DNA of 22,755 bases from Azolla pinnata (taxonomy: Eukaryota; Streptophyta; Polypodiopsida; Salviniales; Salviniaceae), in contig JBBBWG010009546.1 in the NCBI GenBank assembly GCA_037176905.1, positions 1 through 22,755 on the forward strand. Reading direction: 5' to 3'. Position numbers and translations under genes: made by a program. Within the stretch, counting starts at the first letter, position 1. Each line of letters opens with the position of its first letter. Shown piece by piece: positions 1-10,175 of the stretch. The notes beneath the pieces were generated by a model. That model saw nothing but the letters and a program-made list of their open reading frames with translations, was not told the DNA's origin and did not search any database.

Positions 1-1
1 C

Positions 2-2130
2 GACGCGGTCGCCGACGGCGCCGACGTGCTCACGCTCTCGCTCGGCCCCGACGCGCCGCAGTCCGACTACTTCCTCGACGCGATCTCGGTCGGCTCCTTC
101 CACGCCTTCGCCGCCGGCGCCGCCGTCGTCGGCTCCGTCGGCAACAACGGCCCGTCGCGCGCCGCCGCCACCAACGTCGCCCCCTGGCTCCTCACCGTCG
201 GATCGTCGTCCATCGACCGCGACTTCGCGTCCTCCGTCGCCCTCGCCGGCGCCGCAACTCTCCGGGTACCGCTCTCATTCCGATCCTCAGCTCGATGCGA
301 TGCGATGCGATGCGATGCGATCCGATCGATGCAATTCGATCCGATCCGATCTGATCGATGCAATGCAATGCAATGCGATGCGATGCGATGCGAACCGATC
401 GATCCGATCCGATCCGATCGATGCCACGCAATGCGATCCGATCGATGCCATGCAATGCGATCCGATCGATGCAGTGCAATGCAATGCCATGCGATCCGAT
501 CGATGCAGTGCAGTGCAATGCCATGCGATCCGATCGATGCAATGTAGTGCCATGCAATGCGATCCGATCGGATGCGATGCGATTGCGATTGCGATCTGAT
601 GCACTGCAATGCGACCCGATCCGTCCTTCGCATCTGGAAGCTAGCTAGGTATCTGCGATGGGCTCGAGCGCCTCCGGGAACTGCCTCTGTGCTTCATCAT
701 CATCTTCTTCTTCCTTCTTCTCTTTCCTTTTTCTATAGGGCGAGTCGTTATCGGTCAAGCGGATGAGACGCGGCGGGGCGGAGCTTGTCTACGCGCGCGA
801 CGCCACGGCTGCCACCTTCGAGCCCGAGCAAGCCAAGTAAGTAAGCAGACCCTGAAAGACCCCAAAACCCTAAAACCCTGATGGATTGATCGACTGATCG
901 GCTGAACGAGCAGCGTCGCATAAAGTTTTTGGGCGGAAAATTGTTTGGGTTACAACGTGTAGGGCACTGTCCCACGGGCGTGCCATAGTGTCGTTCGGAA
1001 CATTACGACATCATGAAATAGTCCGTAATAGTACGAGAATGGGAGTAGGTCGTAATTGTACGGGTCGGGGTGTACGATGTAGATCCGTAACGACCTATGG
1101 TCCTAGAACACGACGTTCCTCCTCGGTCTTTCGCGAGAGACCACGGGGGCAACGGTTCCGTGAAACCCTAAAAGCCGTGCAACCCTACGACCCTTACAAA
1201 AGCCGAAGGATGGATCGATATATTGAGAACAATGTTCCTCCTTCTTCCTTACTTACTCATCATGTTGTTGTTGTTGTTGTTGTTGCGGCCGCAGATACTG
1301 CGTCAACAACTCGCTTGACCCGAGCAAGGTGGCGGGGCGCATCGTGGTGTGCAAGCACCCGCAGGACGTGTCGGAGTCGAAGCTGGGCAAGAGCCGCGTC
1401 GTGAAGGCGGCGGGCGGCGTCGGGATGGTGCTCATCTCGGAGCTCGACCGTGCCATGGCCGTAAACTTTGTCGTCCCCGGGGCGATCGTCGGGAGCAGAG
1501 ACGGCGCCACGATCCTGTCCTACATCAACTCCACCAGGTAACCAGTATCTATCTATTTGATTCTATCTGATTCTATCTATCTACCTATCTATCTATATGC
1601 CTGTTAAGAACTTATTATCAAACAGTGGGCCAAAAAATAGATTAAAACTGTGAAAGTACAAGATAGAGGGCACTTTGACCACCCGATACTGTCGTATATA
1701 AGGTGAACTAGTACCTTAGGAGAGATGTCGATACATTTGTCGTGGGCGGCGGATTACGTCCCCTCTATCATGATACTTCTACTGTTTTAATTTATTTTTT
1801 TCCCGGCCGATTGTCTGGCACTGAGTCCTCGATGAATGCCCATTGGCTCTGGGCGAAAGCACGGCGAGTGTGAACACGCGCCGTCTAAGCAAGAACGCCG
1901 TGCGTTTCAGGAAGGCGAGGGCCTTCATCTCGCCGGCGGTGACTCGGCTACGCACCCGGCCGTCGCCGCAGGTGTCCGTCTTCTCGTCCCGCGGCCCCAA
2001 CTCGATCAGCCCGGACATCCTCAAGGTATGAAACGGAAGCGACCCCTCGACTACTACTGGCTCTGAACCAATGCTGTTGTTGTAATCTTTCTATGATCGA
2101 TGATTTGGTTCTGTTTCGGGCGGGCGGACA

Positions 2131-2195
<65 letters not shown>

Positions 2196-2217
2196 ACAAC
2201 ACCAACAACACCAACAT

Positions 2218-2249
<32 letters not shown>

Positions 2250-2256
2250 CCAACAT

Positions 2257-2288
<32 letters not shown>

Positions 2289-4160
2289 AACGAAAGCCGG
2301 ACATCGTGGCGCCGGGGCTCAACATCCTGGCGGCGTGGTCGCCGATGGGCGGCGGCGGCGCGGGGCTCGCGTACAACATCGTGTCGGGCACGTCGATGTC
2401 GTGCCCGCACGTGGCAGGGGTCGCGGCGCTGCTCAAGGCGGCGCACCCGCGGTGGACGCCCGCGGCCATCAAGTCGGCGCTCGTCACCACGGGTATGCAT
2501 AATAATATGTCCATGGTCAGGGTTTCAGGGTTTTCTTTCAGGGTTCTGTTAGGGTTTTTGTTAGGGTTTTGCTAGGGTTTGGCGCCTTGTACTCCCAAGT
2601 CTCCTGGCAATACATATCTTGTCGTCTTGTTCTTATCTAGTTTTTTTGTTGTCGTGTTCCTTCCTGTCTTTCGAGTCCATCGTTGTCGACGAGCGTTGGC
2701 CGTGGGGGTTTTGGAGGGTTTTAGGGTTTGTAGGGTTTAGGGTTTTTAGGGTTTTAGGGTTTGTGGGGGTTTTGGGTTTTTAGGGTTTTTAGGGGTTTAG
2801 GGTTTGTACTCCCAAGTCTCCTGGTAATACATATCTTGTCTTCTTGTTCTTATCTGGTTCTCTTCTTGTCGACGAGCTTTGGCCATGGGGGTTTTGGAGG
2901 GTTTTATGGGGTTTCGGGTTTTTTAGGGTTTGTAGGGGTTTAGGGTTTTTAGGGTTTGGCGCCTTATACTCCCAAGTCTCCTGGTAATACATATCTTGCC
3001 TTAATGTTCTTATCTGGTTCTCTTCTTGTTGACGGACGAGCGTCGGCCGTGGGGGTTTTGGAGGGTTTTAGGGGGTTTAGGGTTTGTAGGGTTTTAGGGT
3101 TTGTAGGGTTTTAGGGTTTTTAGGGTTTGTAGGGGTTTTGGGGTTTTGGGTTTGTAGGGGTTTAGGGGTTTAGGGTTTGTACTCCCAAGTCTCCTAGTAA
3201 TACATATCTTGTCTTCTTGTTCTTATCTGGTTCTCTTCTTGTCGACGAGCTTCGGCCGTGGGGGTTTTGGAGGGTTTTAGGGGGTTTCGGGTTTTTAGGG
3301 TTTGTAGGGGTTTAGGGTTTTAGGGTTTGGCGCCTTGTACTCCCAAGTCTCCTGGTAATACATATCTTGCCTTCTTGTTCTTATCTGGTTCTCTTCTTGT
3401 TGACGGACGAGCTTCGGCCGTGGGGGTTTTGGAGGGTTTTAGGGGGTTTAGGGTTTTTTTAAGGGTGTTTTTTAGGGTTTTAGGAGTTTTTCCGTCTTTT
3501 TTCTTTTTGCGGCAGCGACGACGAGGAGCACGGAGGGCTCGCGGATTCGCGCGATGCCGGGCGGCCGGGCGGCGGACGCGTTCGACCTCGGGGGCGGGCA
3601 GGTGCGGCCGCGCCGCGCCCACAGCCCGGGCCTCGTCTACGATTTCACACCCGGGGACGTGGCGGCGTTCCTGTGCGCGGCCGGCTACGACGCGTCCACA
3701 CTGCGGCTGGTCACGGGAGCCAGCACCTCCAGCTCCGGCTGCCGGCCCGGACATTACCGGGGCCTCAACTACCCGGCCATTGTGGTGCCCGCGCCGCTTC
3801 ACCGGCGCCGCCGGCCCGCGATCGTCCGCCGCGCGCTCACCAACGTCGGCCCGCCCGTCGGCGTGTACCGCCCGGTCCTCGTCCCGCCGCCGGGTGTGAA
3901 CGCGTCCGTCTCGCCGCGCGCCCTCCGCTTCTCCGCCTCCGGCCAAACCCTGTCCTTTACCCTCCGCTTCACCCTCGCGTCATCTCCTCCGTCCATCGCC
4001 AACGACAACGACAGCAAGTTCGACGACCAGATCGACAACAAGATCGAGGACAAGATGAGCAACCAGATCGACGACCAGATCGACAACAAGATCGAGGACA
4101 AGATGAGCAACCAGATCAACGACAAGATCAACAATGAGATCAATAACAAGATCAACAACG

Positions 4161-4193
<33 letters not shown>

Positions 4194-4579
4194 ATGATGA
4201 TGATGATGATGATGATGACAACGACGACAAGATCAACAACAACATTGACGATGATGACAACGACGACGACGACAACAAGATCAACAACAAGATAAATAAC
4301 AACAACAACAAGATCAACGACGACAACAACAACAACAACAAGATCAACAAGAAGACCAACAAGATCAACAACAAGATCAACGACGACGACAACAACAACA
4401 ACAAGATCAACAAGAAGATCAACAAGATCAACAAGATCAACAACAAGATCAACAAGACCAACAACAAGATCAACGACGGCAACTACAATAAGGCCAATGG
4501 TGGCTATGCCTTTGGCTCACTCACGTGGACTGACGGCCGCCACAAGGTTCGTACCCCCTTGATCGTCAACACGATCTGA
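2..4579 (+). CDS. Subtilisin-like serine protease (subtilase, S8), 3' part, six exons
   Basis: Plant subtilases are secreted serine proteases of the cell wall. Six exons join in frame: 2-265, 739-836, 1295-1537, 1911-2025, 2297-2492 and 3516-4579 (1980 nt, 659 residues plus TGA). All introns are GT-AG. Exon 1 holds the oxyanion-hole Asn (SVGNNGP, codon 143-145). Exons 2-3 hold the protease-associated domain (KVAGRIVVC). Exon 4 ends [15 protein letters not shown]. Exon 5 has PDIVAPG and the nucleophile motif GTSMSCPH (Ser codon 2393-2395). Exon 6 has PGLVYD, LNYPAI and ALTNVGP of the Fn3-like domain, and the usual C-terminal [13 protein letters not shown]. Signal peptide, I9 propeptide and catalytic Asp and His lie left of the window, so activity cannot be judged. 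Exon 6 also carries a repeat insertion, listed separately. The CKHP..SESKL..VVKAAGG stretch fits an SBT clade, but I do not assign a subgroup. Confidence 0.92.
290..603. repeat. GATCCGATCGATGCAATGC low-complexity repeat in subtilase intron 1
   Basis: Most of intron 1 (266-738) is built from short shuffled words such as GATCCGATCGATGCA and ATGCAATGCGATGC. It is extremely rich in GATC and in self-complementary GATCGATC. It keeps several frames open on both strands (Arg/Ser/Asp/Cys/Ile repeats), but these are products of the periodicity. The intron ends in a good pyrimidine tract and TATAG acceptor at 738. Confidence 0.85.
837..1294 (+). other. Subtilase intron 2
   Basis: The donor GTAAGT at 837 follows the second base of a codon. 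The acceptor GCAG ends at 1294 and the join gives AAA TAC TGC, matching the family pattern of a Tyr-Cys before SLDP. The intron holds a short CCCTAAAACCCTGA stretch near 865 and a (GTT)n run at 1264-1285. I see no other element. Confidence 0.8.
1538..1910 (+). other. Subtilase intron 3
   Basis: Donor GTAACC after AG and acceptor GTTTCAG with the join giving an Arg codon. It is AT-rich and contains a degenerate TCTA/CTAT run at about 1545-1600. Nothing else is recognised. Confidence 0.8.
2130..2290 (+). repeat. (AAC)n trinucleotide expansion next to the acceptor of subtilase intron 4
   Basis: About 160 bases of nearly pure AAC with scattered ATC and ACC units fill the last half of intron 4 (2026-2296). 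The run ends six bases before the presumed AG acceptor, so the acceptor has no pyrimidine tract. The repeat reads as Asn in the frame of exon 5. It is placed in the intron because exon 4 runs into GTATGA, and DILK joined to PDIVAPG is the normal family sequence. Confidence 0.85.
2493..3515 (+). repeat. Subtilase intron 5: telomere-like (TTTTAGGG) repeats organised in a 373-bp two-part tandem
   Basis: Donor GGTATG at 2493 and acceptor GCGGCAG ending 3515. Nearly the whole intron is repeat. A conserved block CTCCCAAGTCTCCTGG followed by TAATACATATCTTG occurs five times, starting near 2591, 2808, 2968, 3181 and 3339. The spacing alternates 217, 160, 213 and 158, a two-part higher-order repeat of about 373 bp. 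Between blocks are degenerate TTTTAGGG and TTTAGGG runs, with many exact TTAGGGTTT words, the complement of the plant telo box AAACCCTAA. The G-rich strand is the coding strand. Confidence 0.9.
4000..4492 (+). repeat. In-frame Asn/Asp/Lys/Ile minisatellite inside the subtilase Fn3-like domain
   Basis: About 160 codons with no stop separate [15 protein letters not shown] from [14 protein letters not shown], which are normally near neighbours in subtilases. It begins with an exact 48-bp duplication (4022-4069 and 4070-4117; peptide [16 protein letters not shown]). It continues as (AAC)n, (GAT)n and AAGATCAAC units encoding NN, DD and KIN runs. All repeat lengths are multiples of three and the domain's last strand resumes in frame. 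I found no GT-AG pair of matching phase that would remove it cleanly, though I did not test every pair. The product would be a highly polar, probably disordered loop. Confidence 0.88.
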
Positions 4580-5592
4580 GCTTACACTTCCCGAGATCTC
4601 TTCATCGTCGTGTTCGATGCTACCTTCCCCGGATCTCTTCATCGCCGCGTTCGATGCCCGGATCTTTGATTGTGCTTGAGTAGCTACTTCCCGGATCTTT
4701 GGTCGTGTTTGACGATAGCTACTTCGGGATCCGATCGTGTTGACACTACTAACTAGCTTCTTCGGGATCCGATCGTGGCATATATTATTATTATTGTTGT
4801 TACTATCATTACTAGTATTACTATTATTATTGTTAGCCTTCTGATCCTTGGAAACAAGATCGTCACATTTTCCCGATCTGTGTTCGATCCCATACAAATA
4901 TACAGCTTTTACATCCATACATACAAGGGCCTATTCTAATCTGATCCCCAATCCCGATCTTGATCCCTGTGCATGCACCACCAGATTCAGGAGATTTTAG
5001 CAATTTTTAATCAAACATTTTGGGCACAAAGCCCATCCATCGTCAATTGAACCATTGTTTTCATTGATTTGCGCACATAAACATGGGTTTCCTTCCTTCT
5101 TCAAAAGGTTCTATTGTTAACATATATTGAAACCATCACTGTAAGCCATAATCATTTGTTTGTAACATTCTTTGTATCATTTGTTGAAGTGAAGCTTTGC
5201 TGAGCTCTATCTTAGCTGTATACATACATACCTTCGGGGTATTTTGGAACTCAGATCTCGAGAACGAAATCTAAATCAATATTGCACATCAATTCAGAGC
5301 CCAATCTTGATTGAATTGTTCGAATGATGTGTCAATAGGAATGGGCCATACCGTGTTTCGCACACCATCAGTTTTCAACTCTTCAATCAATTCTATAGCA
5401 TTTAATATTTCGCTGAGCTTATCATGCCTGTAGAAACAAGCTCCAGAAATTGTAAGCAAAGAAGCAAGAATGATGAGAGCATCTATGAATCACTATGTGG
5501 CAACATCGTCGAATGATATTAGAGCGTCCTTGTATCTATCTACATCTAGCAAAGAATCTTGGTTAAAAGAATCAGACTCCTTTTGGGGTTTT
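4580..5592. other. Convergent intergenic region between subtilase and GPDH
   Basis: Both flanking genes end here. 4583-4780 is a degenerate direct repeat of roughly 40-50 bp built on CGGATCTCTTCATCG and GGGATCCGATCGTG words. 4784-4836 is an ATT/GTT trinucleotide stretch. The rest is AT-rich unique DNA that should hold the 3' untranslated regions. I do not see a convincing poly(A) signal or another gene. Confidence 0.7.
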
Positions 5593-8500
5593 TCATTGAA
5601 CTGAGCTGGAAACAAGTTCGGTTCTAGATCCAGATTTTGAGGTTCCCAGTAACGACGGCTTATAAATGGAGGCATTCCGAGTCACTTCGATCCGCTCGCG
5701 GGGATCATACAGAGATTCATCCCTCAATGCTTGCAAGATCACTTCAGGCCCCGATTCCCTGCACCGGAGGTTTTTAAACATTAATATGACAGTGGAATTC
5801 TGACTGCTTGATTAGCAAAAACTGCAATAACTGCTTGATATATAGAACTTGATAAACAGAAACTAAAAGGACAAACTGGGTGGATAGAACATACTCTCGA
5901 ATCAGGAATTTGTGAAGCGCCTGCAGAATAGGGCATAGTTCCACCGGAAGTACGAGCTTCTCTTCGTCGGGGTGCATCACGCTCAAGCTAGGTTGGCTCA
6001 ACACCTCAAAGAAAGCTTCGACAGCTGAAACACCCTGATATGCAAAGAGCAAGATAGGAATGCATTGGTACAATCGAAAACACAAACAAACACAAGCACA
6101 AAAACAATGGTGGTATACGTATGTATACATACGACACGCGTGCATTCATACATATGGCAAGTGTTCTTTCACCTGTATCATCCCCTTTCCTTGTATATTG
6201 ACCCCCATGTCTGGTCTCAGTTCGCCCTTCGCCAGCATATGACCATACCATGAATTACGGCCCTTCAATAACGTGACGTAGGTATCCGCAAGCAGGGGTC
6301 CTGCCAACTTCTCAGGCTCATCGGATAGCAAATTTGTGATGAATATCATCTCCGAGGTACAATGGGCAAAATACACCGCTTTGCTCGTCGCACTTTCGTT
6401 GGTCAGAGCCGCAACCATACCTACAGAAAAACCAACCACAGAGCAAAATATATAGCTCCTGGCTCAAGCCCTACTGTCTCCCAACCAAAGCCTTTCCGAC
6501 AAAGAAAGAAAAGATGTCTATTTCTTTATGTTCTCGGGTCGGCTTCCCTGCACTATTAGCCCATTTACCTGCACCAATAGCATAGACATTCTTGAGCCCA
6601 CCCATAACTTCGTGGGTCACAAGATCGCTATTGTCCCAGACGATGAAATGAGGCTGGCGAAGGAACTTGGCGAGGGGCTTCCTCCACTTATCAGATCCAC
6701 AAATGCGTGCATTCGCATACTCCCGGTGATAGATCTCCGAGGCGATGTTTGGTCCTCCCAGGTACAGGATATTCTCTAGCGGAACATTTGCTGTAACATG
6801 CAAAATGGAACTCTAGCTGATCATGGATACACTCACACATATATACATATAGTTTTCGACAGATTTATGAGAAGAAGAACACAGAAATTTTGATAGATTT
6901 ATGAGGACTACACAGAACTATGAATTGTCCATATAGGACATCACTGGGAAATATGTTTGAAGATCTTGATGAAACAAGCAAACATCGCTAGGAAACTGGG
7001 GTTGCATGTCGTTGAAGTGAAACAATAAATGCAAGCATAGAGGACGAAACTCTCATCCTTCTCTTCTAAACTACAATGCATACATACATGCATGCATGCA
7101 TGCATGGATAGCAATGGATGCCTTGTCGTACTTACAACATGCATACATGCTTTCCCGACGTGTAAACCATGCATAGAATGCCATGTGTACATATCTACAA
7201 GCCTGTATACGCACACACACACAATCCCTGACATTATTGGCACATGCAATGGCAAGTACATACACATGGATAAACTAGTGATAACAAAACCTTGATACAC
7301 ACAAAAGACTTCTGTCTACCCATGCCACCATTAACACAAATAAGCTTTTTCCTTTCTTTTTAGCAAAGGCACACGTGCATGTACGACCATAGAAAAGATA
7401 TCAACGAAGCAAACGATGCCATTTATATACATAACATTGAGTTTAGGAAACAAAACGATGCCATTTACATAGACAACATTGAGTTAGGAAACAAGGGACG
7501 CCAACAACAAAAAAAAGATGTCTAGGAAACAAAACGATTCCATTTACATACAAAATATGTCTAGGAAACAAATGATCTCCTTGACATGCACAGCATCAAG
7601 TTAGGAAACAAATGATCCCATTTGCATACACAACACCGAATTAGAAAACAAAGCGATGCCTTTAATATACACAGCACAAAACGGTGCCTTTTATATACAC
7701 AACAGCGAGTTAGGAAACAAATGATCTGATTCACATACACAACGTTGGAGTTAGGAAACAAATGACCTGATTCACATACACAACATCGGAGTTAGGAAAC
7801 AGCCGATCCCATCCACATACACAACATCGGAGTTAGGGAACAAACGATCCCATTCACATACACAACATCGGAGTTAGGAAACAAATGATGCCATGTGGCT
7901 GAGCTGAATCGGGAAGGAAGATTGCTCGACACGAGGAGGAGGGGAGGAAAAACTTACTAGCCTCGTGGATCATCTGCGTGGGGGTAGTGATGTGGGGGAC
8001 AGGTGACAGCGATGTCTCGACGCCTTTGGCGAGGGAGATGATGACGGGGTTGGAGCGGCGCTCCTTCCAGTACCTCCCGATCTCCTCGAAGACGGGGCGG
8101 GTCTCGGTGGAGGGCAAGCCGTTGATGACGATATCAGCATCCCAAACAGCTTCCTGCAAGTTGGTGACAACTTTCAAGGGGCAGAGAGGGGTATCGAGCA
8201 TGTTGATGCAGAAGCCATCTCTGAGGATCTCGTCTGCGTAGAGGATTCGATCGCCAAGCCGCGCTTCGACATACTTGAGGTAGGCGCATTTGCGGATGAG
8301 GCGGCGGAGGACATCTTCGCGGCCATTGATGACCTCGAAGAGGGTCTGGGCCGAGGCTCGGTCGAGAGCTTTCCCTGGTCTTCGCCAGATCCGGACATGG
8401 ATCTTCTCCCTCATCGATCCGAAGGCTTCTTGCAGAAGCGCGATGAACACGCTGCCCCATGCCCCTGCCCCAACCCCCACCACTCTCAGCGCATCCCCTT

Positions 8501-8606
8501 CCGACTTGTTCAGAAGCTTCCGGATCTCTTCCAGCCTCTCCTCCGCTGATGGGCTCGAGTATCCATTGCTGCTGCCCTTGCCGAACTCCGCCATCAGCGG
8601 CACCAT
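5593..8606 (-). CDS. NAD-dependent glycerol-3-phosphate dehydrogenase, cytosolic type, five exons
   Basis: It interconverts dihydroxyacetone phosphate and glycerol 3-phosphate using NAD(H), supplying G3P for glycerolipids and a redox shuttle. Exons on the minus strand: 8606-7958, 6790-6569, 6420-6173, 6034-5895 and 5758-5593 (1425 nt, 474 residues plus stop). All junctions are GT-AG and phases match. The Rossmann motif GVGAGAWG is at residues 44-51. Catalytic-domain signatures are [17 protein letters not shown] (Lys283) and [10 protein letters not shown] (Arg345, Asn346). The protein ends in the plant-typical PSLLG followed by about 15 extra residues. There is no evident transit peptide. It resembles Arabidopsis GPDHC1-type enzymes throughout and looks intact. 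ATG at 8606 is the first in-frame Met; a second Met lies four codons later. The orthologue symbol is not asserted. Confidence 0.95.
7430..7893. repeat. 40-bp tandem satellite in GPDH intron 1
   Basis: The word TTAGGAAACAAA with a following CCATTTACATACACAACATC recurs with TAGGAAAC near 7444, 7484, 7523, 7562, 7602, 7642, 7711, 7752, 7793, 7833 and 7874. This is a period of 39-41 bp with one irregular interval, so about 11-12 units. The array ends 60-70 bases inside the intron 1 donor (7957). The right-hand units are the most alike, suggesting recent spread there. The rest of intron 1 (6791-7430) is AT-rich and includes a short ATGC run near 7085-7105. Confidence 0.9.
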
Positions 8607-8668
8607 CCTCGCTCTCGGCAAAGGAGAGAGGGGGGCCTCTGCCAAGGGCTCCTGCAAGAAGCATCAAG

Positions 8669-8699
<31 letters not shown>

Positions 8700-8832
8700 T
8701 TCCATGCTCATAGTCATGTAGTTCCTCGCTCTCGGCAAGGATAGAGGAGGGCCTTTGCCGACGGTTCCTGCAAGAAGAATCAAATCCATCATCATCATCA
8801 TCATCATCATTCCATGCTCATCATGGTCATGA
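8601..8832 (-). repeat. Tandem duplication of the 5'-leader splice acceptor of GPDH, with CAT microsatellites
   Basis: Two copies of about 115 bp lie side by side: 8602-8717 and 8718-8832. Each has CCTCGCTCTCGGCAA, an agaggaggGCCT stretch, CTCCTGCAAGAAG or TTCCTGCAAGAAG, a (CAT)n run and CCATGCTCAT. On the minus strand each copy carries TTCTTGCAGG, a good 3' splice site (AG at 8653-8652 and 8769-8768). A matching donor CCCCAG|GTATGT lies at 9248/9247. I infer a 5'-UTR intron of about 596 bp, or about 480 bp with the distal acceptor. Confidence 0.7.
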
Positions 8833-8964
8833 CGGTGCTCACGATGCTTGCCGAGGACAATTCGATGCAAACACCACACACCGGTCTTGGGAAAGACACA
8901 AAATTGGCTCAGATCTGATGTTGCATGTGAAATCCTCGCGATTCCTTCGCATCCTCCCATCATC

Positions 8965-9122
8965 ACTCGACCATGTATGGAACCGGAAAACCTTCACTGG
9001 CTTGACATAAGCCCCCACAGGCCTCCCATCCTCTCCAAAGGGCCACGGATGGAACCGAGAACACTTCATGGGTTTTTGAGATAGCCCCCACGGATTTCCA
9101 TCCTCTCCAAAGGGCTTTCGCA
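8965..9122. repeat. 72-bp tandem duplication in the inferred GPDH 5'-UTR intron
   Basis: Two diverged copies start with ATGGAACCG at 8977 and 9049. Each contains GCCCCCAC and ends in CCATCCTCTCCAAAGGG. It is another local duplication in the same leader intron and no coding role is seen. Confidence 0.75.
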
Positions 9123-9186
9123 TACATGAACTCTCTTGGCAGTTCATCATCTACCGATAGAATTCCATACCGCTTCTTTCTTTCGA

Positions 9187-9212
9187 TTTCTCTCTCTCTC
9201 TCTCTCTCTCTT
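9187..9212. repeat. (CT)n dinucleotide microsatellite
   Basis: About 12 uninterrupted CT units, inside the inferred 5'-UTR intron of GPDH and close to its donor at 9247. Confidence 0.9.
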
Positions 9213-9419
9213 TGGTACCTGTGTGATTTCAGAAGAAATTGACATACCTGGGGCTCCAATGCTGTCCTGGCTGCTCCGAGCAGCAACAGAAGGTGGAGGA
9301 GAGAAATGGGCGATGGCGTTTCTCGGTCTCGCTGTTCGATTTGAAGCAGCAAAAGCACAGGCTTTTCTACTTAACACAGGCCGGTTTTGTAAACGAGGTT
9401 TAAGCAAATGGTGCAGACG

Positions 9420-10175
9420 CACATGTATGCATGCATGCACATGCATGCACATGGATGGATGGGTGGATGCATGTATACGACCGGATGCATGCGTGGATGC
9501 ACATGGATGGATGGGTGGATGTATGCATATACCATCCATGGATGCATGTGCTTTGAGGATGGATGTATGGGTGGGTGAATGAATGTATACTATGCATGGA
9601 TCCATGTATTGTGGATGGATGGATGGATGCATGCAACATGGATGAAATGATGGATGTATGTATACTGTTGATGGGTGGATGCACGTATATGACTGCATGC
9701 ATGCATGCATGGATGGATGTGTGGATGTATGTATACCACCGATGGATGCATGTGCTCTGTGTGGATGGATGGGTGGGCTACAAATGGATGCATGTGCTGT
9801 GGATTGATGGATGTATGTATACTATGGATGGGTGGATGTATGTATACTATCGCTAGATGGATGTACTATGCGTGGATGGATGGCTGGGTGGATGTATGAT
9901 GGATGTACTGTAGATGGATGAATGGATGGGTGGGTGGATGTATGTATACTACCCATGGATGGATGTACTATGGATGGATGGATGCATGCATGTAACATGG
10001 ATGAATGGATGCATGGATGCGTGCAGGATATACGTGGGATCCATGGATGGATGTATGTGCTGTGGATGGATGCATGGATGCATGCATCGATGGATGCATG
10101 CATGATGGATGGATGTATCTTATGCGTATGGATCCATAGATGGATGTATGTTGCTGGTATGTATGTGAAATCACG
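9420..10175. repeat. ATGG/ATGC/TATG tetranucleotide minisatellite upstream of GPDH
   Basis: About 750 bases are made of GGATGGATG, GCATGCATG and GTATGTATAC words in shuffled order, with a loose higher-order period of roughly 60-70 bases (a recurring TGTATGTATACTA followed by GGATGG). It starts about 170 bases upstream of the inferred GPDH leader exon, so it occupies the normal promoter position. The long Met/Asp/Trp/Cys frames across it are repeat artefacts. Confidence 0.9.

Noticed and set aside
26..648. Several overlapping open frames on both strands in 290-648
   Set aside because: They are all products of the short GATC/ATGC repeat in intron 1; only 2-265 has subtilase sequence.
2093..2296. 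Poly-Asn open frame continuous with subtilase exon 5
   Set aside because: Exon 4 reaches a stop (GTATGA) if the intron is kept, and [11 protein letters not shown] is the normal junction, so the Asn run is placed in the intron.
4000..4492. Repeat in exon 6 as an unrecognised intron
   Set aside because: I found no GT-AG pair at its edges with matching phase (for example AA|GT near 4016 with AAG| near 4491 breaks the frame), while reading through keeps it.
7430..7893. CRISPR-like regular array
   Set aside because: Whole units repeat with no unique spacers, and it lies in a plant intron.
8134..8700. Minus-strand frame beginning with a Met run over GPDH exon 1
   Set aside because: It is out of frame with the GPDH protein; the Met run is the (CAT)n microsatellite.
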